From: Cellulomonas sp. Root485
Lineage (GTDB): Bacteria > Actinomycetota > Actinomycetes > Actinomycetales > Cellulomonadaceae
Direction of reading: 5' to 3'
NCBI RefSeq assembly: GCF_001426705.1
Contig: NZ_LMFC01000005.1
Span: forward strand, 1 to 64,000
Length of the DNA stretch: 64,000 bases
The number at the start of each line of letters is the position of its first letter. Position 1 is the stretch's first letter. The notes under the pieces were generated by a model that worked only from the letters and a program-made list of their open reading frames with translations, was not told where the DNA came from and searched no databases. This document shows, piece by piece, positions 7,631 to 15,372 of this stretch. Position numbers and translations under genes: made by a program.

Positions 7631-8919
7631 GACAGGTCCTCGGGGACGCTCGCGAGGAAGTCGACGAACTGGCCGGCTTGCTCCTGCGTGAGCACGAATG
7701 GCGGCGCGAGGCGGATGGTCGTCGGGGTGCAGGGGTTCACGATGAACCCCGCCTCGAGCGCGCGCGCGGCGACCGCGGCGGCCACAGGTGCCGTCAGCTC
7801 GATGCCGATGAGGAAGCCCTCGCCGCGCACCTCGCCGACCAGCGGGTTGCCCGTGCCGGCCAGCTGCTCCCGCAGGGACGCACCCAGCGAGCTCACGTGG
7901 TCCAGCAGCCCGTCGCGCTCGATGACCGCGATCGTGGCGAGCCCGGCGGCCGACGCGACCGGGTTCCCGCCGAACGTGGTGCCGTGCTGACCGCGGCCCA
8001 GGAGCGTCGCGGTCTGCTCGCCGTAGGCGATGAGCGCGCCCACGGGGAACCCTCCGCCGAGCCCCTTCGCGACGGTCACCGCGTCGGGCACGATGCCGCC
8101 GCCGACGTGCGGGAGCTGGTGGGCGAACCAGGCACCGGTCCGACCCATGCCGGTCTGCACCTCGTCGAGGATCAGCAGCGCGCCGTGCTCGGCCGTCAGG
8201 CTGCGGGCGAGCGCCAGGTAGCCGGGCGGGAGCGGCCGGACGCCGGCCTCGCCCTGGATCGGCTCGACGAACAGCGCCGCGACCCGGTCGCCGTCGACCG
8301 CGAACGCCGCCTCGAGTGCCTCGGTGTCACCGAACGGCACGAACTCGACGCCCCCGGGCAGCGGCTCGAACGGCTCGCGGTACGCCGCCTTGTGGGTGAG
8401 CGCGAGCGCGCCCATCGACCGGCCGTGGAACGAGCCCTCCAGCGCGAGGATCCGCGGCCGGTCGGTGCCGCCGTTGCGGCGCGCGAGCTTGAACGCGGCC
8501 TCGTTGGCCTCGGTCCCGGAGTTGGTGAGGAAGACCCTCGACCCCTCGGGGGCGCCGGCCAGGGCGAGCAGCCGCTCGGCGAACGCGATCTGCGTGGGGC
8601 TGCCGAAGAAGTTGGAGACGTGCCCGAGGGTGCCCAGCTGCGCGCTGATCGCCGCCGTCAGGGTGGGGTGCGCGTGACCGAGCGAGTTCACCGCGATCCC
8701 GCCGAGCAGGTCGAGGTACCGGGTGCCGTCGGCGTCCCACACGTAGGGCCCCTCGCCGCGGACGAGCACCCGCTGCGGCGGACCGAAGGTGTCCATCACG
8801 GCATGCGTGTACCGGTCGGTCCACTGCGCGACGGAGCCGTCAGCAGCCAGCACCGGCAGGTTCGCGTCCGTGGCCTCCGGCGACCGGTGCCGGGCCCGGA
8901 CGTTCTCGAGCGCGGTCAC
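7627..8919 (-). CDS. argD: acetylornithine aminotransferase
   Basis: PLP-dependent class III aminotransferase making N-acetylornithine (430 aa). Visible motifs are NSGTEANEAAFK near residue 133, the DEVQTGMGR PLP-binding segment at 252-260, and the Schiff-base lysine K285 in AKGLGGG. The GTG at 8919 overlaps the argB stop as GTGA. An N-terminal stretch of about 20 residues before the fold is poorly conserved. Its last codons (EDLS) are copied twice downstream in the tandem repeat. Confidence 0.97.
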   Translation of the reverse strand: MTALENVRARHRSPEATDANLPVLAADGSVAQWTDRYTHAVMDTFGPPQRVLVRGEGPYVWDADGTRYLDLLGGIAVNSLGHAHPTLTAAISAQLGTLGHVSNFFGSPTQIAFAERLLALAGAPEGSRVFLTNSGTEANEAAFKLARRNGGTDRPRILALEGSFHGRSMGALALTHKAAYREPFEPLPGGVEFVPFGDTEALEAAFAVDGDRVAALFVEPIQGEAGVRPLPPGYLALARSLTAEHGALLILDEVQTGMGRTGAWFAHQLPHVGGGIVPDAVTVAKGLGGGFPVGALIAYGEQTATLLGRGQHGTTFGGNPVASAAGLATIAVIERDGLLDHVSSLGASLREQLAGTGNPLVGEVRGEGFLIGIELTAPVAAAVAARALEAGFIVNPCTPTTIRLAPPFVLTQEQAGQFVDFLASVPEDLS

Positions 8920-9890
8920 AGGGTCACCTCGGGGTCGTGGGGGATCACGGGGATGGGGGCCGTGAAGGGGGCGTCGGCAGGCTCCTCGTCGGGCAGCACC
9001 ATGGTGCCGATGCCGTCGGAGGTGAAGACCTCGACCAGGATCGAGTGCGGGGCGCGTCCGTCGATGACGTGGGCGCGACCGACGCCACCCTCGACGGCCC
9101 GCCAGCAGGCCTCCATCTTCGGGCGCATGCCGGCGTCCAGCCCGGGCAGCAGCTCCGCCAGGGCGCTGGCTCCGATGCGACGCACGAGCGAGCCCTGGTC
9201 CGGCCACCTCGTGTACAGGCCCTCGACGTCGGTGAGCACGATGAGCTTGCGGGCGCCGAGCGCGACCGCGAGCGCGGCGGCCGCGGTGTCCGCGTTGACG
9301 TTGAGCACCGTGGTGGGGTCGTCGAGGTCGGGCGCGACGGTGGAGACCACGGGGATGCGGCCGGCGTCGAGCAGGTCGAGCACGGCACCGGGGTTGACCT
9401 TGACGACGTCGCCGACGAGCCCGATGTCGACGCTCTCACCGTCCACGATCGCCGACCGCCGACGCGCCTGGAACAGCCCGCCGTCCTCGCCCGACAGGCC
9501 GACGGCGTGGGGTCCGTGCGCGTTGAGCAGCCCGACGAGCTCGCGGGAGACCTGCCCGGTGAGCACCATCCGCACGACGTCCATCGCCTCGGGCGTGGTG
9601 ACGCGCAGGCCGCCGCGGAACTCCGACTCGATGCCGAGCCGGTCGAGCATCGCGTTGATCTGCGGTCCCCCGCCGTGCACCACGACCGGCTTGAGGCCGA
9701 CCTGGCGCAGGAAGACCATGTCCTGGGCGAACGCCCGCTTCAGGTCCTCGTCGATCATCGCGTTGCCGCCGTACTTCACGACGACGAGGGCGCCCGCGAA
9801 CTTCTGCAGCCACGGCAGGGCCTCGATGAGGACCTCGGCCTTCTGGTCGGCGCGCAGGTCCGTGCGGGTGTTGAACGTGAAGTCGCTCAT
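8916..9890 (-). CDS. argB: N-acetylglutamate kinase
   Basis: Phosphorylates N-acetylglutamate (324 aa, amino acid kinase fold). K39 and the GGNAM glycine-rich loop (41-45) bind ATP phosphates, and VHGGGPQIN is the substrate loop. An N-terminal helix ahead of the kinase fold, as in arginine-inhibitable hexameric enzymes, suggests feedback inhibition by arginine; that is inference from family. The ATG at 9890 overlaps the argJ stop as ATGA. Confidence 0.97.
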   Translation of the reverse strand: MSDFTFNTRTDLRADQKAEVLIEALPWLQKFAGALVVVKYGGNAMIDEDLKRAFAQDMVFLRQVGLKPVVVHGGGPQINAMLDRLGIESEFRGGLRVTTPEAMDVVRMVLTGQVSRELVGLLNAHGPHAVGLSGEDGGLFQARRRSAIVDGESVDIGLVGDVVKVNPGAVLDLLDAGRIPVVSTVAPDLDDPTTVLNVNADTAAAALAVALGARKLIVLTDVEGLYTRWPDQGSLVRRIGASALAELLPGLDAGMRPKMEACWRAVEGGVGRAHVIDGRAPHSILVEVFTSDGIGTMVLPDEEPADAPFTAPIPVIPHDPEVTL

Positions 9891-11092
9891 GTGGAGTACG
9901 CGCTGTTCTCGTGGACGTAGTCGTGCGTGAGGTCGTTGGTCCAGACGGTGACCACCTCGCCGCCCGCGTGCAGGTCGATGAGGACGTGCACCTCGCGGCT
10001 CGCGGCGAGGTCGACCTCGGACCGGGGCCGGAACGCGCCACCGGCCTTGCACACCTGGACGCCGTTGATGGTGACGTCGAGCTGGTCGGGGTCGAACGCG
10101 GCGACGCTCTCCGGCACGGTCCCGACCTGCGCGAGCACGCGGCCCCAGTTGGGGTCGTTGCCGAACATCGCGGCCTTGAACAGGTTGGAGCGGGTCACGG
10201 CGCGGGCCACCGCGAGCCCGGCGTCCTGCGTCTCGGCTCCCATCACGGTGACCGCGATGTCGTGCGTGGCGCCCTCCGCGTCGGCGACCAGGGCGCGGGC
10301 GAGCTCGCCGCAGACCTGCGTCAGCGCAGCGGTGAATCCCGCGGGGTCCGGGATCGCGCGGCTGGCGCCCGAGACCATCAGCGTGACCGTGTCCGACGTC
10401 GACATGCACCCGTCGGAGTCGACGCGCTCGAACGTCTCCGCCACCGCGGTGCGCAGCGCTGCGGCCGCGGTCTCGGCGTCCACGACGGCGTCGGTCGTGA
10501 TGACGCAGAGCATCGTGGCAAGACCGGGGGCGAGCATCCCGGCGCCCTTGGCCATACCCCCGACGGTCCATGCGCCCCGGTCGCCGTCGATGTGCAGGTG
10601 CGCGGTCTTGGCGACGGTGTCGGTGGTCATGATCGCGACGGCCGCGTCGGGACCGCCCTCGGGCGAGAGCGCCTCGACGGCGATGCCGATGCCGTCGAGG
10701 ATCTTGTCGATGGGCAGCCGCTCCCCGATCAGACCGGTGGAGCAGACCACGACGTCGCCCGCGGAGATCTCCAGGGCGGCGCCGACGGTCTCGGCGGTCA
10801 GGTGGACGTCGAGGAAGCCCTCGGGCCCGGTGCACACGTTGGCGCCGCCGGAGTTGAGCACGACCGCGCTGACGACCCCGTCCGAGACGGCCTGGCGGGA
10901 CCAGACGACCGGCGCCCCCACGACCCGGTTGGTGGTGAACACGGCCGCCGCAGCCTGCGACGGGCCGTCGTTGACGACGAGCGCGAGGTCGGGGCGGCCC
11001 GAGGCCTTGAGACCCGCCGTGATGCCGGAGGCGCGGAAGCCGGCCGCCGCGGTGACACCGGGTGAGGGCAGGGCCATGGTCTCGATGCTCAC
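9887..11092 (-). CDS. argJ: ornithine acetyltransferase / N-acetylglutamate synthase (ArgJ)
   Basis: Recycles the acetyl group from acetylornithine to glutamate, making the arginine pathway cyclic. The 401-residue precursor self-cleaves before Thr193 in the motif KGAGMLAPGLATML; that Thr becomes the N-terminal nucleophile of the beta chain. The GTG at 11092 overlaps the argC stop as GTGA; an internal ATG at 11077 is an alternative. Whether it is mono- or bifunctional cannot be read from sequence. No argA-like gene is present in the window. Confidence 0.96.
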   Translation of the reverse strand: MSIETMALPSPGVTAAAGFRASGITAGLKASGRPDLALVVNDGPSQAAAAVFTTNRVVGAPVVWSRQAVSDGVVSAVVLNSGGANVCTGPEGFLDVHLTAETVGAALEISAGDVVVCSTGLIGERLPIDKILDGIGIAVEALSPEGGPDAAVAIMTTDTVAKTAHLHIDGDRGAWTVGGMAKGAGMLAPGLATMLCVITTDAVVDAETAAAALRTAVAETFERVDSDGCMSTSDTVTLMVSGASRAIPDPAGFTAALTQVCGELARALVADAEGATHDIAVTVMGAETQDAGLAVARAVTRSNLFKAAMFGNDPNWGRVLAQVGTVPESVAAFDPDQLDVTINGVQVCKAGGAFRPRSEVDLAASREVHVLIDLHAGGEVVTVWTNDLTHDYVHENSAYST

Positions 11093-12153
11093 GGTGCGAC
11101 TCCGTCCAGGGGAAGGCCGAGCGTCTCGGGGAGCCCGAGCGCGAGGTTGAGGGACTGCAGTGCGCCACCGGCCGTGCCCTTGACCAGGTTGTCGATCGCC
11201 GTGACCGTCACGACGCGTCCGGCGCGCTCGTCGACCGCGACCTGCACGAGCGCGGTGTTGGCACCGAGTGTGGCAGCCGTCGTGGGCCACTGGCCCTCGG
11301 GCAGGAGGTGCACGAACGGCTCGTCCGCGTAGGTCTGCTCCCAGGCGGCCCGGACGTCTGCGGGGTCGACCCCGGGGGCGAGACGGGCCGTGGCGGTCGC
11401 GAGGATGCCGCGGGCCATGGGCACAAGGGTCGGGGTGAACGAGATCGTCACGTCCGCGGCGCCGGCGGAGCGCAGGTTCTGCGCGATCTCGGGGATGTGC
11501 CGGTGCGTGCCGCCCACCGCGTAGGGCTGGGCCGCGCCGAGCGCCTCGCTGGCGAGCAGGTGCGTCTTGAGCGACTTCCCCGCGCCGGAGTAGCCGTTGG
11601 CGAGCACCGCGACGAGGTCGGTGGGCTCGATGAGCCCGGCGGCGATGCCCGGCTGGAGGCCGAGGGAGACGGCGGTGACGTTGCAGCCCGGGACGGCGAT
11701 CCGACGCGCGCCGGCGAGCACCGACCGCTGCTCGCCCGCGGTCCGCTCCCCCGGGTGCAGCAGCTCCGGGAGGCCGTAGGGCCAGGTGCCCGCGTGCGCG
11801 CTGCCGTAGAACTGCTCCCAGTCGGCCGCGTCGACGAGCCGGTGGTCGGCGCCGAGGTCGACGACGATCGCGCCGTCGCCGCGCGCCTCGAGCTCGGCGG
11901 CGATCGCTCCGCTGGCACCGTGCGGCAGGGCGAGGACGACGACGTCGTGCCCGGCGAGCTCGTCGACACCCGTCGGGGCGAGCACCCGGTCCGCGAGCGT
12001 GCGCAGGTGCGGCTGGTGGGCACCGAGCGGCGTGCCGGCGTTGGAGTGCGCGGTGAGGGTCCCGATCCGGGCCTCGGGGTGCGCGAGGAGCACGCGGAGC
12101 ATCTCGCCTCCGGCGTACCCGCTGGCACCCGCGACTGCGACCGTGAACGTCAT
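11089..12153 (-). CDS. argC: N-acetyl-gamma-glutamyl-phosphate reductase
   Basis: NADPH-dependent reduction of N-acetylglutamyl phosphate; first gene of the arginine operon (354 aa). The GASGYAG nucleotide loop is at residues 9-15 and the catalytic Cys157 lies in AVPGCNVT. I chose the ATG at 12153, which gives the compact family N-terminus; ATGs at 12159 and 12165 and a GTG at 12171 lie in frame upstream. A -10-like TATGTT (12161-12166) ends seven bases before this ATG, so the mRNA may be leaderless, and the ARG boxes cover that region. Confidence 0.96.
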   Translation of the reverse strand: MTFTVAVAGASGYAGGEMLRVLLAHPEARIGTLTAHSNAGTPLGAHQPHLRTLADRVLAPTGVDELAGHDVVVLALPHGASGAIAAELEARGDGAIVVDLGADHRLVDAADWEQFYGSAHAGTWPYGLPELLHPGERTAGEQRSVLAGARRIAVPGCNVTAVSLGLQPGIAAGLIEPTDLVAVLANGYSGAGKSLKTHLLASEALGAAQPYAVGGTHRHIPEIAQNLRSAGAADVTISFTPTLVPMARGILATATARLAPGVDPADVRAAWEQTYADEPFVHLLPEGQWPTTAATLGANTALVQVAVDERAGRVVTVTAIDNLVKGTAGGALQSLNLALGLPETLGLPLDGVAP

Positions 12154-12190
12154 GTGCATGAACATACACACGGCTGCACGAAGATACGAA
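12153..12190 (-). promoter_or_regulatory. double ARG box / argC promoter
   Basis: Two 18-bp elements lie in tandem, 2 bp apart. The proximal one (12153-12170) reads TGTGTATGTTCATGCACA on the minus strand, an imperfect palindrome with 7 of 8 symmetric pairs. The distal one (12173-12190) matches it at 12 of 18 positions. Paired 18-bp palindromes spaced 2-3 bp are the classic ArgR operator layout. The proximal box overlaps both a -10-like TATGTT and the argC start codon, so ArgR binding would occlude the promoter. Confidence 0.7.
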
Positions 12191-12236
12191 CGGCTTTCCG
12201 GGGAAGATCACCGCGTGCCGTCGCGTTGGCCCCAAC

Positions 12237-13220
12237 GTGCGCGCCATCCGAGCCACCGCCGCCGGCGGTCCCGACGTCCTCGAGCTCACCGAGCTCCCCG
12301 ACCCCGAGCCCGCCGCCGACGAGGTCCTCGTCCGCGTCGCCGCGGCCGGGGTCAACTTCATCGACACGTACCGCCGGTCCGGCGTGTACGCGATGACGTT
12401 CCCGCACGTCGTGGGCTCGGAGGGCGCCGGGACGGTCGTCGCCGTCGGCTCCGAGGTCAGCGAGATCGCCGTCGGCGACCGGGTCGCCTGGTCGTCGGCA
12501 CCCGGCTCCTATGCGGAGCTGGTCGCCGTCCGGGCGTCGAAGGCCCTCCTCGTCCCCGAGGGCGTGCCCGACCAGGTCGCCGCCGCGCTCCCCCTCCAGG
12601 GCCTCACCGCGCACTACCTGGTGACCTCGACGTTCCCGGTCCAGGCCGGCCATGACGTGCTCGTGCACGCGGCCGCCGGCGGTGTCGGGCTGCTGCTCAC
12701 CCAGCTGGCGGCACAGCGCGGTGCCCGCGTGATCGCGACCGTCGGGAGCGTCGAGAAGGAGCGCCTGGCGCGCGAGGCCGGTGCTGCCGACGTGATCCGC
12801 TATCGCGAGCTCGCCGACCTGACCCGTGACCTGCCCGCCGAGGTGCGGGCGCTGACCGACGGGCGAGGCGTGCACGCCGTCTTCGACTCCGTCGGCAAGG
12901 ACACGTTCGACGCGTCCCTGGCCTCCCTGCACGCGCGCGGCACGCTCGTCCTGTTCGGCGGCTCGTCCGGCCCTGTCCCGCCGGTCGACCCGCAGAGGCT
13001 CAACGCAGGCGGGTCGCTCTTCCTGACCCGGCCCACGCTCGACCACTACATCGCCACCCGTGACGAGCTCGACTGGCGCGCCCGCGAGCTGTTCGACGCC
13101 GTGCGCGCGGGCGAGCTCGACGTGCGGATCGGCGCCACGTTCTCCCTGGCCGACGCGGCCGACGCCCACCGCGCGCTCGAGTCGCGCTCCACCACCGGAA
13201 AGGTGCTCCTGCTCCCGTGA
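12237..13220 (+). CDS. NADPH:quinone oxidoreductase-like protein (zinc-free MDR family)
   Basis: Medium-chain dehydrogenase/reductase of the quinone oxidoreductase (Qor) type, 327 aa. The N-terminal GroES-like domain has the VNFIDTYRRSGVY segment typical of Qor and lacks the catalytic zinc ligands of alcohol dehydrogenases. The Rossmann domain carries HAAAGGVG near residue 143, the AxxGxxG-type NADPH loop. Physiological substrate unknown. It is divergent from argC across an 83-bp spacer and starts at GTG 12237. Its stop overlaps the next gene as GTGA. Confidence 0.92.
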   Translation: MRAIRATAAGGPDVLELTELPDPEPAADEVLVRVAAAGVNFIDTYRRSGVYAMTFPHVVGSEGAGTVVAVGSEVSEIAVGDRVAWSSAPGSYAELVAVRASKALLVPEGVPDQVAAALPLQGLTAHYLVTSTFPVQAGHDVLVHAAAGGVGLLLTQLAAQRGARVIATVGSVEKERLAREAGAADVIRYRELADLTRDLPAEVRALTDGRGVHAVFDSVGKDTFDASLASLHARGTLVLFGGSSGPVPPVDPQRLNAGGSLFLTRPTLDHYIATRDELDWRARELFDAVRAGELDVRIGATFSLADAADAHRALESRSTTGKVLLLP

Positions 13221-13966
13221 GTGTCAACGCCCTCCCCGCTGTGCCGCAGGTACGCACGTTGAACGTCGAGGTCTGGTCCGACATCGCCTGCCCCTGGTGC
13301 TACATCGGCAAGCGTCGCTTCGCGACAGCGCTGGCCGACTTCCCGCACCGGGAGCACGTCGAGGTGACCTGGCGCGCGTACGAGCTGTCGCCGAGCACGC
13401 CCGTCGGCCCCGGCATCCCCGAGATCGACGCGCTCGCCCGGCACAAGGGCATCCCGCGAGACCAGGTGACGCGGATGTTCGCCCAGGTCACGGCCGTGGC
13501 GGCGGGTGAGGGTCTGGCCTACGACTTCGACAGGGCGATCGCCGCCAACACGTTCGCCGCGCACCGCCTGGTGCACCTCGCGCGCACCACGGGCGGGCCG
13601 GAGCTGGCGGAGCGCGTGCTCGAGGCGCTGTTCTCGGCGCACTTCGAGCACGGCGCCGACCTGGGCGACGACGACACGCTCGTGCGGATCGTCAGTGGCG
13701 CAGGCGTGGACGCCGAGGCAGCGCGAGCCACGCTGGACGGCGACGACGGAGCGGACGCGGTCCGTGCCGACGAGGACGAGGCGCGGGCGCTGGGCGTGAC
13801 CGGCGTCCCGTTCTTCGTGGTCGACCGCCGCATCGCCGTCTCCGGCGCCCAGCCGGCCGACGTGTTCACGCAGCTGCTCGAGACGTCGTGGCGCGACGCG
13901 AACCCGGTCCAGGTGCTGGCGACGGCCGACGGGGCGGCCTGCGTCGACGACTCCTGCGCCCTCTGA
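13217..13966 (+). CDS. DsbA-family oxidoreductase (FrnE-like, COG2761)
   Basis: Thioredoxin-fold protein of the FrnE/2-hydroxychromene-2-carboxylate isomerase-like group (249 aa). CPWC at residues 25-28 is the active-site pair; VTGVPFFVVDRR near 195 is the cis-Pro loop. There is no signal peptide, so it is probably cytosolic. A C-terminal CVDDSC pair is an extra possible redox couple. The GTG start overlaps the quinone reductase stop by 4 nt, which suggests a joint redox role, although no partner is known. Confidence 0.9.
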   Translation: MSVNALPAVPQVRTLNVEVWSDIACPWCYIGKRRFATALADFPHREHVEVTWRAYELSPSTPVGPGIPEIDALARHKGIPRDQVTRMFAQVTAVAAGEGLAYDFDRAIAANTFAAHRLVHLARTTGGPELAERVLEALFSAHFEHGADLGDDDTLVRIVSGAGVDAEAARATLDGDDGADAVRADEDEARALGVTGVPFFVVDRRIAVSGAQPADVFTQLLETSWRDANPVQVLATADGAACVDDSCAL

Positions 13967-14032
13967 CGCCCCGACGGCAGGGCGCTACGGTGGCGAAGCG
14001 CACCGAAGCGCGCCGCCCACCCGGAGGCTCTG

Positions 14033-15319
14033 ATGACGACGTCGCTCCTCGACACCCTCGGCGTGACCGTCCCCTCGACGGTCCCCACGCACTGGTACAA
14101 CCTGGCGGCTGACCTGCCGTCACCCTGCCCGCCGGCGCTGCACCCGGGGACCCGGGAACCGCTGACCCCGGACGACCTGGCGCCGCTGTTCCCGATGGCG
14201 CTGATCATGCAGGAGGTCAGCACCGAGCGGTGGGTCGAGATCCCCGAGCCGGTGCGGGAGATCTACGCCCTGTGGCGCCCGTCGCCGCTCATCCGCGCCC
14301 GTCGCCTCGAGCGCGCGCTCGGCACCCCGGCGCGGATCTACTACAAGTACGAGGGCGTCAGCCCGGTCGGGTCGCACAAGCCGAACACCGCCGTCGCGCA
14401 GGCGTACTACAACGCGGCCGAGGGCATCACCAGGCTGACCACCGAGACCGGCGCCGGGCAGTGGGGCGCGTCGCTGGCCATGGCGTGCGCGCTTCTCGGG
14501 CTGACCTGCGAGGTGTGGCAGGTCCGCGCTTCGTACGACTCCAAGCCGTACCGCCGGATGCAGATGGAGACGTACGGGAGCATCTGCCACCCGTCGCCGT
14601 CGGACCTCACGAACGCCGGCCGGGCGATGCTCGCGGCGGACCCGGAGACCACCGGCTCGCTCGGCATGGCGATCAGCGAGGCGGTCGAGGCCGCCGCCAC
14701 CGACCCTGACGCGCACTACTCGCTGGGCAGCGTGCTCAACCACGTGCTGCTGCACCAGAGCGTCATCGGTCAGGAGGCCCTCGCTCAGCTCGATGCGATC
14801 GAGGAGAGCGCCGACGTCGTCTTCGCGTGCGCCGGAGGCGGCTCCAACCTCGGTGGGCTCGCGTTCCCGTTCCTCGGCCGGAACCTGCGCGACGGCACGA
14901 CGACGCGGGTGGTCGCCTGCGAACCGGCCGCGTGCCCGTCGCTGACGCAGGGCGAGTACCGGTACGACTTCGGCGACGTCGCCGGCCTGACTCCTCTGCT
15001 GAAGATGCACACGCTCGGCAAGGACTTCGTCCCGCCGCCCATCCACGCCGGTGGCCTGCGCTACCACGGGATGGCGCCGATGGTGTCGCACGCCGTCGAG
15101 CTCGGGCTGATCGACGCGATCGCCGTCGACCAGGAGACCGCGTTCGCCGCCGGGATCGAGTTCGCCCGGGCCGAGGGCATCATCCCCGCGCCCGAGTCGA
15201 CGCACGCCGTCGCCGGGGCCATCGCGCACGCCCGCGCGGCGACCGGGCCCGAGACGATCGTCATCGGGCTGTCCGGCAACGGCGTCCTGGACCTGCCCGC
15301 CTACCACGACTACGTGTAG
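14033..15319 (+). CDS. TrpB2-type tryptophan synthase beta-like protein
   Basis: PLP enzyme of the TrpB2 group (428 aa), longer than TrpB1 and typically encoded away from trpA. K116 in GSHKPN forms the Schiff base; CAGGGSNLGG near residue 263 cradles the PLP phosphate. TrpB2 enzymes can make tryptophan from indole and serine and may act as indole salvage enzymes; that role is family knowledge. No trpA or other trp gene lies nearby. It sits 66 bp after the DsbA-like gene and is followed by a strong hairpin. Confidence 0.9.
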   Translation: MTTSLLDTLGVTVPSTVPTHWYNLAADLPSPCPPALHPGTREPLTPDDLAPLFPMALIMQEVSTERWVEIPEPVREIYALWRPSPLIRARRLERALGTPARIYYKYEGVSPVGSHKPNTAVAQAYYNAAEGITRLTTETGAGQWGASLAMACALLGLTCEVWQVRASYDSKPYRRMQMETYGSICHPSPSDLTNAGRAMLAADPETTGSLGMAISEAVEAAATDPDAHYSLGSVLNHVLLHQSVIGQEALAQLDAIEESADVVFACAGGGSNLGGLAFPFLGRNLRDGTTTRVVACEPAACPSLTQGEYRYDFGDVAGLTPLLKMHTLGKDFVPPPIHAGGLRYHGMAPMVSHAVELGLIDAIAVDQETAFAAGIEFARAEGIIPAPESTHAVAGAIAHARAATGPETIVIGLSGNGVLDLPAYHDYV

Positions 15320-15321
15320 CG

Positions 15322-15368
15322 ACGACGAAGGCCCGCGCCCCTGAGGAAGGGACGCGGGCCTTCGTCGT
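15322..15368. terminator. bidirectional terminator between convergent genes
   Basis: Long hairpin three bases after the trpB2-like stop. ACGACGAAGGCCCGCG on the left pairs with CGCGGGCCTTCGTCGT on the right, and the stem extends by a few further bases around a short loop. The secreted nuclease gene converges from the other side and ends at 15373, so the hairpin can serve both transcripts. Confidence 0.8.
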
Positions 15369-15372
15369 GCGG

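Larger units (their letters stand above)
7480..7641 (-). repeat. 62-bp tandem repeat, about 2.6 copies, at the argD/argF junction
   Basis: Copies begin at 7480, 7542 and 7604 and are nearly identical: copy 2 differs from copy 3 at two positions across the unit. Each unit contains the argF start region, a short insert, and the last codons of argD (GAGGACCTGTCATGA on the minus strand). Because 62 is not a multiple of three, each copy shifts frame. The ATGA stop/start overlap is rebuilt at every repeat boundary. Confidence 0.95.
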
